DNA from: Bacteroidales bacterium | GTDB taxonomy: Bacteria; Bacteroidota; Bacteroidia; Bacteroidales; UBA7960 | Direction of reading: 5' to 3' | DNA length: 12,024 bases | Assembly (NCBI GenBank): GCA_003557805.1 | Contig: PWNY01000430.1 | Coordinates: 1-12,024 of the forward strand | Shown here: piece by piece, positions 1 to 7,809 of the stretch | Layout: the number at the start of each line of letters is the position of its first letter | How positions within the stretch are numbered: the first letter of the stretch is position 1 | Translations under genes and position numbers: made by a program | The notes under the pieces: generated by a model | What the model was told of the DNA's origin: nothing | What the model saw: only the letters and a program-made list of their open reading frames with translations | Database searches by the model: none

Positions 1-261
1 AAAAGGAAGGCCTTCATGTATTCATTCCTTTCAGGGCTTGCCGAGCCTGTTGGCGCGCTTGTAGGGTTTTTCCTGCTGATGCCCTTTATGAACGAGGTTG
101 TTTTCGGGTTTTTGTTCGCATCGGTTGCGGGAATAATGGTGTTTATCTCTATTGACAACCTTTTGCCAGCCGCAAGGGAGTACGGTGAACCGCACCTGTC
201 ACTTTACGGCCTGACTGCCGGAATGGCACTAATGGCAGTAAGCCTTGTCTTCTTTCTTTAA
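1..261 (+). CDS. ZIP-family metal transporter, ZupT-like, C-terminal part (5' end outside window)
   Basis: This is the last 86 codons of a gene that begins before the window; frame 1 is open from the first base, so the ATG at 16 is internal. The visible protein is strongly hydrophobic and contains SGLAEPVGAL, the metal-site helix of ZupT/GufA-type ZIP transporters. It is followed by FASVAGIMVFISIDNLLPAAREYG and LYGLTAGMALMAVSLVFF, which match the last two membrane helices of the family. ZIP proteins move Zn2+ and related divalent cations into the cytoplasm across the inner membrane. The conserved Glu of the AEP motif would be a metal ligand by family knowledge. The gene ends 25 bp from the end of the convergent rhomboid gene. 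The family is clear; the exact metal is not. Confidence 0.88.
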   Translation, partial: KRKAFMYSFLSGLAEPVGALVGFFLLMPFMNEVVFGFLFASVAGIMVFISIDNLLPAAREYGEPHLSLYGLTAGMALMAVSLVFFL

Positions 262-286
262 TAAAGCCAGTTTTTCAGCAGGGTAG

Positions 287-1078
287 TTACTTCTCCTGGC
301 TGATATAGATGTAACCGCTCCCGTTGCCGGTATCACTCCTGCTGGATGCTCCAAATTCAGTTTCCTCCATTGAAGCCCCATCGGGCCCTTCATCCTCTTC
401 AGGTTCAATTTCCCAGGAGTAGAGTGGGCGCTGCGGTCCATACTCCCTGAAAAACAGTGCAAGGAGGGCACCCGATATCATCCCCATCAGGTGTGACTCC
501 CAGGAGATTTGCTCTCTGACTGGAAATATACCCCATACCATACCTCCGTAAAGGAAGGCGACCAGCATTGAAAGTGCCATCAGCCTGGGATGCTTTCTTA
601 TAATGCCGCTGACAAACAAGAATGCTGCAAGGCTGTACAAAACCCCGGATGCCCCTATATGGTAAGAGGGCCTGGCAAAGAGCCATACCCAGAGGCCGGT
701 GATCACCAGTCCAAGGATAAATACCCTGAATGCCACTTCACGGTAAAAGTAGAACAGGGCTGTTCCCAATACCAGCAATGGAATTGAATTTGAAAAAAGA
801 TGGGAAAAACTTCCGTGTATGAAGGGGGAAAGCAGAATGCCCTTTAAGCCTGATATTTCAAGTGGATAGATACCCAACTGATAGAGCTCCAGGCCTGAAA
901 GCACAGAGGCAATTTTTATAATCCAGAGCAGGATTACAAAGGCAAGGGGGAATACCAGGCTGGAAAGGAACCTTCCCTTTTCCTGCTTTTTATTACTTTT
1001 GTATGGCTTTACGGTTTCCAGCTTTTTTGAAATTGTTTTGGCCCGGTTTTTGGGCCTTTTCACCTGAGTTTTGAACAA
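287..1078 (-). CDS. Rhomboid-family intramembrane serine protease
   Basis: The 263-residue protein has a basic N-terminus (1-38), about six hydrophobic segments between residues 40 and 210, and an acidic tail rich in Glu, Asp and Ser (about 222-250). Rhomboid signatures are complete: HGSFSHLFSN (H88, H93, N97), the GASG nucleophile motif (S144) and the catalytic His in SWESH (H196). Rhomboids cut transmembrane helices of substrate proteins within the inner membrane; the substrate here is unknown. The start is uncertain. The frame opens at a TTG (1078), an in-frame GTG lies at codon 6 (1063), and there is no in-frame ATG before residue 167. An ATG at 1088 is out of frame. The gene is divergent from the S41 protease and convergent with the ZIP transporter. 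Confidence 0.9.
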   Translation of the reverse strand: MFKTQVKRPKNRAKTISKKLETVKPYKSNKKQEKGRFLSSLVFPLAFVILLWIIKIASVLSGLELYQLGIYPLEISGLKGILLSPFIHGSFSHLFSNSIPLLVLGTALFYFYREVAFRVFILGLVITGLWVWLFARPSYHIGASGVLYSLAAFLFVSGIIRKHPRLMALSMLVAFLYGGMVWGIFPVREQISWESHLMGMISGALLALFFREYGPQRPLYSWEIEPEEDEGPDGASMEETEFGASSRSDTGNGSGYIYISQEK

Positions 1079-1129
1079 AAGTACACATTGTTTTATTCTT
1101 TTATTAAGGACTTAATCAAAAACTGAAAA

Positions 1130-2755
1130 ATGGATTTTCTGAATAGATCTATAAACTGGTCCCTGTCTGCGGCCTTTCTTGCGGTGATACTTGTCTCTCA
1201 GCCTTTATCAGGGCAGATAAGCCAGACGCAGATGGAGAAACTGCAAAGAGCGGTGCAGTTCATCGAGTTTGCCTATATTGAGAAACTTGAAGATGAAAAG
1301 ATTGTAGAGGATGCAATCAGGGGTATTCTGAGCGAGCTTGACCCTCATAGTGTCTATCTTTCTGCGGATGAATTGCGCAGGGCAAACGAACCTTTGGAAG
1401 GAAGTTTTGAAGGTATCGGGATCCAGTTTAACATAGTAAATGATACAATAGTTGTAATCAGCCCAATACCTGGAGGTCCGTCTGAAAAGGTCGGACTTAT
1501 GCCTGGAGACAAGATCGTGCGAATTAACGGTGAAAGCTCCTATGGGAGCAAGATCAGCAACCAGTTTGTTCAGGACAGGCTAAGGGGAGAAAGGGGATCG
1601 GTCGTGGAGGTAAGCGTTTACAGGATGGGAGTGAGTGAACTGCTTGACTTTTCGATTACCCGTGACCGTATACCTATAAATTCTGTTGATGCCGCTTTTA
1701 TGGCTACTCCTGAGGTAGGATATATCAAGTTAAACCGTTTTGCCCGTACCAGCATGCGTGAATACAGGGAGGCAAGCCAGAAGCTCCTTGACCAGGGCAT
1801 GAAACACCTTATACTGGACCTTAATTATAACTCCGGGGGATACCTGGATGTTGCAAAAGACCTTACAGACCAGTTTCTTGACCGGGGTAAACTTATCGTT
1901 TATACCGAAGGGCAGGCTTCTCCGACCCAGGAGTTCATGAGTACCTTCAGGGGTAACTTCAAGGAGGGCAAACTGGTGGTGCTCATTAATGAGGGAAGTG
2001 CATCGGCAAGCGAGATACTTGCAGGTGCTGTGCAGGACTGGGACAGGGGGCTTATCGTAGGACGCAGGTCCTTTGGCAAGGGCCTGGTGCAGAGGCCATT
2101 TGAGCTTCCCGACGGATCCGCAATCAGGCTTACGACAGCTCAATACCATACACCTACAGGCAGAAGCATACAAAAACCATATGATGAGGGTGATGCTGAG
2201 GACTATTATCGAGACCTGTCTGAGAGGCTCTCTTCAGGTGAGCTCGTAAGCCCCGAAAATATATCATTTCCGGACTCGCTTAAGTTTTATACAAAGAAGA
2301 ACCAGCGTGTTGTGTATGGCGGTGGCGGGATCATGCCCGACTACTTTATCCCTATAGATACCAATATGGTTTCCGAGTTCTATTCAAGACTGCTCCGCAG
2401 GGGCATTCTAAACAATTTTGGTATCGAGTATACCAACAGGCACCGTTCCAGCCTGAATGAGAGATTTCCGGATGTGGAGAGCTTTATAGACGGGTTCAGT
2501 GTGGATTCAGCGATCATGGACGAGATGTACTCATACGCAAATGAACAGGGTATCACCGACGAGGGCGAGGAGCAATCTGAAGAAGTAGTGGAGTTTATGC
2601 AAAATCAGGTTAAGGCACTGATCGCCAGGAATCTGTTTGATATTTCTGCTTTTACCCAGGTAGTAATGCAAATGGATAATGCATTTCTGAAAGCGGTGGA
2701 GTTAATTGAGGATGATACATTCGAGAAGCTGAACATTCATTACATACAGAATTAG
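1130..2755 (+). CDS. S41-family C-terminal processing protease (CtpA/Prc type), secreted
   Basis: This 541-residue protein starts with a likely Sec signal peptide (hydrophobic stretch about 11-23, possible cleavage after LSG at 28; no lipobox Cys). A helical segment (31-90) leads to a PDZ domain (about 92-165, containing GIGIQF and PGDKIVRING), then the S41 catalytic domain (about 175-350) and a C-terminal extension. The catalytic dyad is visible: S292 in GSASASEI and K317 in SFGKGLVQ, 25 residues apart as in Prc/Tsp. These enzymes work in the periplasm and cut proteins near their C-termini, often during envelope quality control. The start is the first ATG, 51 bp from the divergent rhomboid gene; I found no confident promoter in that gap. 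The stop codon overlaps that of the convergent smpB. Confidence 0.93.
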   Translation: MDFLNRSINWSLSAAFLAVILVSQPLSGQISQTQMEKLQRAVQFIEFAYIEKLEDEKIVEDAIRGILSELDPHSVYLSADELRRANEPLEGSFEGIGIQFNIVNDTIVVISPIPGGPSEKVGLMPGDKIVRINGESSYGSKISNQFVQDRLRGERGSVVEVSVYRMGVSELLDFSITRDRIPINSVDAAFMATPEVGYIKLNRFARTSMREYREASQKLLDQGMKHLILDLNYNSGGYLDVAKDLTDQFLDRGKLIVYTEGQASPTQEFMSTFRGNFKEGKLVVLINEGSASASEILAGAVQDWDRGLIVGRRSFGKGLVQRPFELPDGSAIRLTTAQYHTPTGRSIQKPYDEGDAEDYYRDLSERLSSGELVSPENISFPDSLKFYTKKNQRVVYGGGGIMPDYFIPIDTNMVSEFYSRLLRRGILNNFGIEYTNRHRSSLNERFPDVESFIDGFSVDSAIMDEMYSYANEQGITDEGEEQSEEVVEFMQNQVKALIARNLFDISAFTQVVMQMDNAFLKAVELIEDDTFEKLNIHYIQN

Positions 2756-3192
2756 ATCGCACCCCGGTCTATTTCGCGCTGAATATCTTTTTTCTTAAGG
2801 GTTTCCCGTTTATCATGCAGCTTTTTACCTTTGGCAAGGGCTATCTTCAGCTTTGCGAGGCCCTTTTCATTGATAAACAGTAGTACGGGAATAAGCGTGA
2901 GCCCCTTTTCCTCTATCTTTGCTTTGAGCTTCTTTAGTTCTTTTGCTGTAAGCAGAAGTTTCCTGTCCTGCTTGGGTTCATGGTTATTGTAACTGCCGTG
3001 CGAATAGGGTGATATATGCATGTTCTTCACAAAAAGCTCATTGCCGGAGAAAGCACAATAGGCCTCTTTAAGGCTCGCTTTTCCTGCCCTTATTGACTTT
3101 ATCTCGGTACCTGCAAGCACTATACCGGCAATAAAGTCTTCCAGCAAATAATACTCAAAACCTGCTTTCTTGTTTTTGATCTCAATTTTCAT
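2752..3192 (-). CDS. smpB: SsrA-binding protein SmpB
   Basis: SmpB binds tmRNA and delivers it to stalled ribosomes for trans-translation. The 146-residue length is near normal for the family (about 150-160). Family signatures appear in order: an N-terminal NKKAGFEY strand, GIVLAGTEIKSIRAGKASLKE (the OB-fold core), NMHISPYSHG, and DRKLLL with the following basic helix. The C-terminal tail, KKLHDKRETLKKKDIQRE, is rich in Lys and Arg and would thread into the ribosomal mRNA channel. The ATG has no Shine-Dalgarno sequence, as is common in Bacteroidota. No tmRNA gene is visible in this window. The last codon overlaps the S41 protease stop codon on the other strand, so the two genes share a tail-to-tail end. 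Confidence 0.96.
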   Translation of the reverse strand: MKIEIKNKKAGFEYYLLEDFIAGIVLAGTEIKSIRAGKASLKEAYCAFSGNELFVKNMHISPYSHGSYNNHEPKQDRKLLLTAKELKKLKAKIEEKGLTLIPVLLFINEKGLAKLKIALAKGKKLHDKRETLKKKDIQREIDRGAI

Positions 3193-3295
3193 ACTTCAGC
3201 ACTATGGAACCTTAATGCGGTTGCGAAGTTAATAAAGAAAAACCAAGGCTTTTAGAAATATACAAATAAAGCGTGATCAAATATTGAAATAAATG

Positions 3296-3325
3296 TTGCT
3301 TAAATAATAAAAAAATATACTTTTG
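3296..3325 (+). promoter_or_regulatory. Bacteroidota-type promoter before the DUF2795 gene
   Basis: TACTTTTG at 3318-3325 is a full match to the Bacteroidota -7 consensus TAnnTTTG. A TTG at 3296-3298 lies 19 bp upstream, the usual spacing for the -33 element. The flanks are very AT-rich. Transcription would start near 3331, giving a leader of about 20 nt before the ATG at 3352. Position and orientation fit the downstream gene; the transcription start itself is inferred. Confidence 0.6.
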
Positions 3326-3351
3326 CAAAAAATAACAAACCCGTTACGAGT

Positions 3352-3573
3352 ATGTACTGGACACTTGAACTGGCTTCAAAACTTGAGGATGCTCCATGGC
3401 CTGCAACCAAGGAAGAGCTTATTGATTATGCGCTGCGCTCAGGTGCACCCATGGAGGTTATAGAGAACCTTCAGGAAATAGAAGATGAAGGAGATGTATA
3501 TGAAAGTATTGAAGACATCTGGCCAGATTATCCTACAAAGGATGATTTCTTCTTTCATGAAGATGAATACTGA
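3352..3573 (+). CDS. Small acidic DUF2795 protein
   Basis: The 73-residue protein matches the DUF2795 family, a conserved group of small proteins in Bacteroidota with no established function. Typical blocks are visible: WTLELASKLEDAPWPATKEEL, IDYALRSGAP, VIENLQEIEDEG, and a C-terminal IWPDYPTKDDFFF ending in an acidic tail. It is strongly acidic, with 22 Asp/Glu against 4 Lys/Arg, has no Cys, and has no signal peptide or membrane segment, so it should be cytoplasmic. It has its own promoter (3296-3325) and a terminator (3600-3626), so it appears to be transcribed alone although it sits directly upstream of secA. The family call is from memory of its conserved sequence; I do not assign a function. 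Confidence 0.9.
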   Translation: MYWTLELASKLEDAPWPATKEELIDYALRSGAPMEVIENLQEIEDEGDVYESIEDIWPDYPTKDDFFFHEDEY

Positions 3574-3599
3574 TATGGTTTTTTTTCATAAATCACAGG

Positions 3600-3626
3600 A
3601 ATACCGGCCATGAGCCGGTATTTTAA
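3600..3626 (+). terminator. Rho-independent terminator after the DUF2795 gene
   Basis: A 9-bp perfect stem pairs AATACCGGC (3600-3608) with GCCGGTATT (3614-3622) around a 5-nt loop, followed by a T-rich run (TTTTAATTT). It lies 27 bp after the DUF2795 stop and before the secA promoter, so it should separate the two transcripts. The other strand lacks a matching T-run. Confidence 0.78.
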
Positions 3627-3662
3627 TTTATAAGCCCGCTGTTTTTTATGCATGGTTTTGAT

Positions 3663-3670
3663 TAACTTTG
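3663..3670 (+). promoter_or_regulatory. Possible -7 element of the secA operon promoter
   Basis: TAACTTTG is a full match to the Bacteroidota -7 consensus TAnnTTTG. It lies between the upstream terminator and the secA ATG at 3696 and would give a leader of about 20 nt. No clear TTG -33 element is seen at the usual distance; only a T-run is present near 3642-3647. This makes it weaker than the promoter upstream of the DUF2795 gene. Confidence 0.45.
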
Positions 3671-3695
3671 CCTTCCTACATAAAAGCAAACCCTT

Positions 3696-6600
3696 ATGTT
3701 CAACATAATTAAAAAGATTTTTGGCAGTAAGGCCGAGAGAGACTATCGCGAGATCAAGGATATTTATGAGAAGACCCTGCAGACATACGAGGAGATCAAG
3801 ACACTTGACAATGATGGTTTACGTGCAAAGACAAAAGAGCTAAAAGAGCGGATATCCGGTCATATTGCTGAAGAACAGCGCCAGATAGATACCCTTAGGG
3901 AGTACATTGAGACAAATTATGATATTGATGTTGAAGAGAAGGAGAAGATCTATGAGCAGATAGACCAGCTCGATGACCGGCAAAATGAAAAGGTTGAAGA
4001 ACTGATGGAGGAGATGATCCCGGAAGCCTTTTCGTTAATAAAGGAGACTGCCCGCCGCTTCAAGGAGAACCCCGAAGTTGGGGTTACTGCCAACGACTTT
4101 GACAGGGAGCTTGCTGCAAGCAGGCCAAGCATTGAGATCAGGGGCGAAAAGGCATATTTCAGGAATCAATGGATGGCCGGCGGTAATATGATCACCTGGG
4201 ATATGGTTCATTACGATGTGCAGCTCATTGGCGGTATACATTTGCATAAGGGAAAGATAGCAGAGATGGCAACTGGTGAGGGAAAGACTCTTGTAGCAAC
4301 CCTGCCGGTATATCTGAACGCATTATCAGGCAAGGGGGTGCATATAGTTACCGTTAACGACTATCTTGCAAAGCGCGACTCTGAATGGATGGGTATGTTG
4401 TTTGAGTTCCATGGCCTGAAGGTTGACTGCATTGACAAGCATCCCCCGCACTCTCCTGAACGAAGGGCCGCATACCAGGCTGATATAACATACGGAACCA
4501 ATAATGAGTTCGGTTTCGATTACCTGCGCGATAATATGTCGCGTAACCCTGAAGAGCTGGTGCAGCGAAAACTGAACTATGCAATTGTTGACGAAGTCGA
4601 CTCGGTATTGATTGACGATGCGCGTACACCCCTGATCATATCCGGTCCAACCCCGCAGGGCGAGAAGCATGAGTTTCATGAGATGAAGCCCAAGGTTGAA
4701 AAGCTCTACAGCGCACAGAGGATGCTTGTTACAAACCTGCTAGCAGAGGCCCGCAAACTCCTTTTGCCCAAGGAAGGCGAACCCGATGAGAAAAAGGGAG
4801 GAGAACTGCTCTTGCGTGCCCACCGCGGACTTCCGAAAAACAAAGCGCTGATTAAGTTTTTGTCTGAACCCGGGATGAAGACCATGCTGCAAAAGACAGA
4901 GAACTTTTATATGCAGGAGCAGAGCAAGCACATGCATATAATTGATGATGAGCTTTATTTTGTAATTGATGAAAGGAACAATTCCATCGAGCTTACTGAA
5001 AAAGGCATCGATCTTATAACCAGTCAGACTGACGACCCGGGTTTCTTTATCCTTCCCGACATAGGGTCTGAAATGGCTGAACTGGAGAAATCGGACCAGG
5101 ATGCTGAAAATAAACTGGAGAAAAAGAATGAACTGCTTCGTGATTTTCAGGTAAAGAGTGAGAGGGTGCATACCATAAACCAGCTTTTAAAGGCCTATAC
5201 TCTTTTTGAGAAGGATACCGAATATGTCATAATGGACAACAAGATCAAGATCGTAGATGAACAGACGGGCGGGATAATGGAGGGAAGGAGGTATTCTGAC
5301 GGTCTTCACCAGGCAATTGAGGCAAAGGAAAATGTAAAGATAGAAGCAGCCACACAAACATATGCAACCATAACTCTCCAGAACTACTTCAGGATGTACA
5401 GGAAGCTTGCCGGTATGACCGGTACGGCCGAGACCGAAGCAGGGGAGTTCTGGAACATTTACAAGCTGGATGTGGTAGTTATACCCACTCACAGGCCGAT
5501 TATCCGTATTGACAGGGAGGATCTGGTTTACAAGACAAAAAGGGAAAAGTACAATGCAATTATTGATGAAATCTCAGAGCTTGTAAAGGCAGGACGCCCG
5601 GTGCTGGTTGGTACCACTTCCGTTGATACGTCTGAGCTTCTGAGCCGTATGCTCAAGCTCAGGTCTATCTCCCACAATATACTAAATGCCAAACAACATC
5701 AGAAAGAGGCCCAGGTTGTAAAGGAGGCCGGGCAGGCACGAACCGTGACTATTGCGACCAATATGGCAGGCCGTGGTACGGATATAAAGCTTGGCTCCGG
5801 CGTAAGGGAGGCAGGTGGTCTCGCCATTATCGGTACCGAAAGGCATGAATCCAGGCGTGTTGACAGGCAGTTGCGTGGGCGTGCAGGAAGGCAGGGCGAT
5901 CCCGGTTCTTCACAGTTTTTCGTTTCCCTTGAAGATGACCTGATGCGTGTGTTCGGATCGGGAAGGATCTCATCACTGATGGACAGGATGGGCCTGAAGG
6001 AGGGTGAGGTCATCCAGCATTCCATGATAACAAAATCAATAGAGAGGGCACAGAAAAAAGTTGAGGAGAACAACTTTGGCATCAGGAAGAGGTTGCTTGA
6101 GTACGATGATGTGATGAACGCCCAGAGGGAGGTGATATACAAAAAGCGCCGCAATGCCCTGTTTGGAGACCGGCTGGCCGTTGATATTGCCAATATGATT
6201 TATGATACCTGTGAACAGTTGGTAGTTGATTATCAGGATGTTTCAGATTATGAGGGCTTTACCTTCGAGTTGCTGAGGACATTCGGGGTCGAACCGCCAT
6301 TTACTGAAAAGGAGTTCGCTGAAACAAAGGCTGAAAAACTAAGCGATGTTCTCTATGTAAAAACCCTTGAAACATACAAGAAGAAGAATGAACACATTGC
6401 CGAAACAGCATTACCGGTGATAAAGGAGGTTTATGAAAAGGCCTCGCAGAAATATGAGAATATAGCCATTCCGATTACAGACGGGATGAAGACAATGAAT
6501 GTCATAGCCAATCTGAAAAAGGCATATGAAACAGATGGCCGTGAAGTATCACTGTCAATCGAGAAGGGTGTGACTCTTACCAATATAGATAATTCATGGA

Positions 6601-6980
6601 AAGATCATTTGCGTGAAATGGATGATCTCAAGCAGTCGGTCCAGGGTGCTGCCTATGAGCAGAAAGATCCTCTTCTTATATATAAATTTGAGTCATTTGA
6701 GCTGTTCAAAAAGATGATACAGAAGGTCAACAAGGATATAATATCTTTCCTTGGCAAGGCCCGCCTTCCTGTAAGGGATCCCGACAAGATACAGAGGGGT
6801 ACCGAACAGGAGAGGACAGACATGAGCAGGCTGCAAACCGGCAGGAGTGATTTGCCGGGTAGCAGGGGAGGAAAGGAAAAGGCACAGCCTGTAAGGGTTG
6901 AGAAAAAAGTTGGCAGAAATGAACCCTGCCCATGCGGCAGCGGTAAGAAATACAAGCATTGCCATGGAAAATCAGGATAA
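3696..6980 (+). CDS. secA: Preprotein translocase ATPase SecA
   Basis: SecA is the ATP-driven motor that pushes unfolded preproteins through SecYEG. Visible motifs, in order: Walker A MATGEGKT (residues 191-198), TYGTNNEFGFDYLRDNM, the DEVDSVLIDDARTPLI Walker B region (D299-D302), GRRYSDGLHQA in the preprotein-binding region, TNMAGRGTDIKLG, and QLRGRAGRQGDPGSSQFF (about 725-742) of NBD2. The helical scaffold follows (FGIRKRLLEYDDVMNAQREV), with the C-terminal zinc site C1078, C1080, C1089, H1090. At 1094 aa it is about 190 residues longer than E. coli SecA. The excess is in N-terminal insertions (about 52-103 and 121-166) and one in the preprotein cross-linking region (about 330-412), as is usual for Bacteroidota. 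It is the first gene of a five-gene same-strand run. Confidence 0.98.
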   Translation: MFNIIKKIFGSKAERDYREIKDIYEKTLQTYEEIKTLDNDGLRAKTKELKERISGHIAEEQRQIDTLREYIETNYDIDVEEKEKIYEQIDQLDDRQNEKVEELMEEMIPEAFSLIKETARRFKENPEVGVTANDFDRELAASRPSIEIRGEKAYFRNQWMAGGNMITWDMVHYDVQLIGGIHLHKGKIAEMATGEGKTLVATLPVYLNALSGKGVHIVTVNDYLAKRDSEWMGMLFEFHGLKVDCIDKHPPHSPERRAAYQADITYGTNNEFGFDYLRDNMSRNPEELVQRKLNYAIVDEVDSVLIDDARTPLIISGPTPQGEKHEFHEMKPKVEKLYSAQRMLVTNLLAEARKLLLPKEGEPDEKKGGELLLRAHRGLPKNKALIKFLSEPGMKTMLQKTENFYMQEQSKHMHIIDDELYFVIDERNNSIELTEKGIDLITSQTDDPGFFILPDIGSEMAELEKSDQDAENKLEKKNELLRDFQVKSERVHTINQLLKAYTLFEKDTEYVIMDNKIKIVDEQTGGIMEGRRYSDGLHQAIEAKENVKIEAATQTYATITLQNYFRMYRKLAGMTGTAETEAGEFWNIYKLDVVVIPTHRPIIRIDREDLVYKTKREKYNAIIDEISELVKAGRPVLVGTTSVDTSELLSRMLKLRSISHNILNAKQHQKEAQVVKEAGQARTVTIATNMAGRGTDIKLGSGVREAGGLAIIGTERHESRRVDRQLRGRAGRQGDPGSSQFFVSLEDDLMRVFGSGRISSLMDRMGLKEGEVIQHSMITKSIERAQKKVEENNFGIRKRLLEYDDVMNAQREVIYKKRRNALFGDRLAVDIANMIYDTCEQLVVDYQDVSDYEGFTFELLRTFGVEPPFTEKEFAETKAEKLSDVLYVKTLETYKKKNEHIAETALPVIKEVYEKASQKYENIAIPITDGMKTMNVIANLKKAYETDGREVSLSIEKGVTLTNIDNSWKDHLREMDDLKQSVQGAAYEQKDPLLIYKFESFELFKKMIQKVNKDIISFLGKARLPVRDPDKIQRGTEQERTDMSRLQTGRSDLPGSRGGKEKAQPVRVEKKVGRNEPCPCGSGKKYKHCHGKSG

Positions 6981-7395
6981 TTTATTCTCCTTCGAGACAA
7001 AGATCAGGGTCCGCTATGCCGAAACAGACCAGATGGGTTTTGTCTATTACGGGAACTACCCCCAGTACTATGAAGTAGCCAGGGCTGACTCCATGAGGAA
7101 GCTTGGTATGACCTACAGGGAGATGGAGGAAAAGGGTGTTGTTATGCCAATAGCGCGAATGGAGATAAAATACATAAGGCCCGCCTACTATGATGACCTG
7201 CTTACTGTAAAAACTCATGTTCCTGAAATGCCCCATTCGAGGATGCACTTCGATTATGAGATCTACAACGAAGAAGGGGTACTCATAAACAAGGGAATGA
7301 CTATCCTGGCATTCATCAAAAAAGAATCGGGCCGTCCCTGTGCAGCACCATCATGGTTTTTGGACAGGTTGCATGAAATGTCCGGTAAACAATAA
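6964..7395 (+). CDS. Hotdog-fold acyl-CoA thioesterase, YbgC/4-hydroxybenzoyl-CoA thioesterase type
   Basis: The 143-residue protein is a short single hotdog domain. Its signature YAETDQMGFVYYGNYPQYYEVAR places the catalytic Asp (D22) and the GxxY region as in YbgC/FcbC-type thioesterases, which hydrolyse acyl-CoA thioesters in the cytoplasm. RMEIKYIRPAYYDDLLTV follows, a conserved strand of the fold. I chose the ATG at 6964 because it begins 17 residues before the core motif, as in the family, and overlaps secA by only 17 nt. An in-frame ATG at 6898 would add 22 residues unlike the family and overlap the secA zinc-site codons. The overlap suggests translational coupling to secA. The actual acyl substrate cannot be told. 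Confidence 0.9.
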   Translation: MENQDNLFSFETKIRVRYAETDQMGFVYYGNYPQYYEVARADSMRKLGMTYREMEEKGVVMPIARMEIKYIRPAYYDDLLTVKTHVPEMPHSRMHFDYEIYNEEGVLINKGMTILAFIKKESGRPCAAPSWFLDRLHEMSGKQ

Positions 7396-7408
7396 AAAAC
7401 GTAATCAG

Positions 7409-7807
7409 ATGAAAGAGATGCGAATCACCCTGGGTGAAAATCTAAGGGTAAATGCCCACTATAAGGGACACATAATTGAAACCGATCAACCTGCTTCAGC
7501 AGGCGGGGATGGAAACCACCCTTCCCCGTTTGACCTTTTCCTTGCATCCCTGGGTACCTGTGCAGGTTTTTATGTTAAATCATTTTGCCGGCAGAGGGGA
7601 ATTTCAGAAAACAGTATTGAGCTGGTACAAAGGATGGAGATGGATAAAACCACCCGCATGATAACAAGGGTAAATATTGACATTATCCTTCCTCCCGGCT
7701 TCCCGGAAAAGTACAGGGATCCTGTAATTAAGGCTGCAGGAGCCTGCTCGGTCAAAAAACATATTGCTACAGCCCCGGAGATCGTGGTAAATACAGTAAC
7801 ATCTTAA
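7409..7807 (+). CDS. OsmC/Ohr-family protein, YhfA-like
   Basis: The 132-residue protein has the OsmC fold signature: an N-terminal beta region, GGDGNHPSPFDLFLASLGTC (redox Cys C51), a helix, and a second conserved Cys in AAGACSVKKHI (C113). By family knowledge these two cysteines form the peroxidatic/resolving pair of OsmC and Ohr, which reduce organic hydroperoxides; many OsmC-like members have unproven activity. An extra Cys (C60) follows the first. I chose the ATG at 7409, 13 nt after the thioesterase stop. The alternative start at 7340 would add 23 residues translated from the end of the upstream gene. The next gene starts 2 nt after its stop, so they are very likely co-transcribed. Cytoplasmic. 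Confidence 0.88.
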   Translation: MKEMRITLGENLRVNAHYKGHIIETDQPASAGGDGNHPSPFDLFLASLGTCAGFYVKSFCRQRGISENSIELVQRMEMDKTTRMITRVNIDIILPPGFPEKYRDPVIKAAGACSVKKHIATAPEIVVNTVTS

Positions 7808-7809
7808 TT

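Noticed and set aside
265..301. AGCCAG/CTGGCT inverted repeat between the ZIP and rhomboid gene ends
   Set aside because: The stem is 6 bp with a loop of about 25 nt and extends into the rhomboid codons, too weak to call a terminator.
405..787. Open frames on both strands within the rhomboid gene
   Set aside because: They overlap a gene with complete catalytic motifs and their translations show no recognisable domain or coherent composition.
1070..1101. Possible forward promoter for the S41 protease (TTTTG, 20 bp, TATTCTTT)
   Set aside because: The spacing fits, but the -7 part matches only part of TAnnTTTG.
3224..3231. Possible -7 element for smpB on the minus strand (TAACTTCG)
   Set aside because: It has one mismatch and no TTG element at a normal distance.
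5699..6193. 164-codon open frame antisense to secA
   Set aside because: It is a mirror of the strongly conserved SecA NBD2 codons, Ser/Arg/Pro-rich, with no domain signs.
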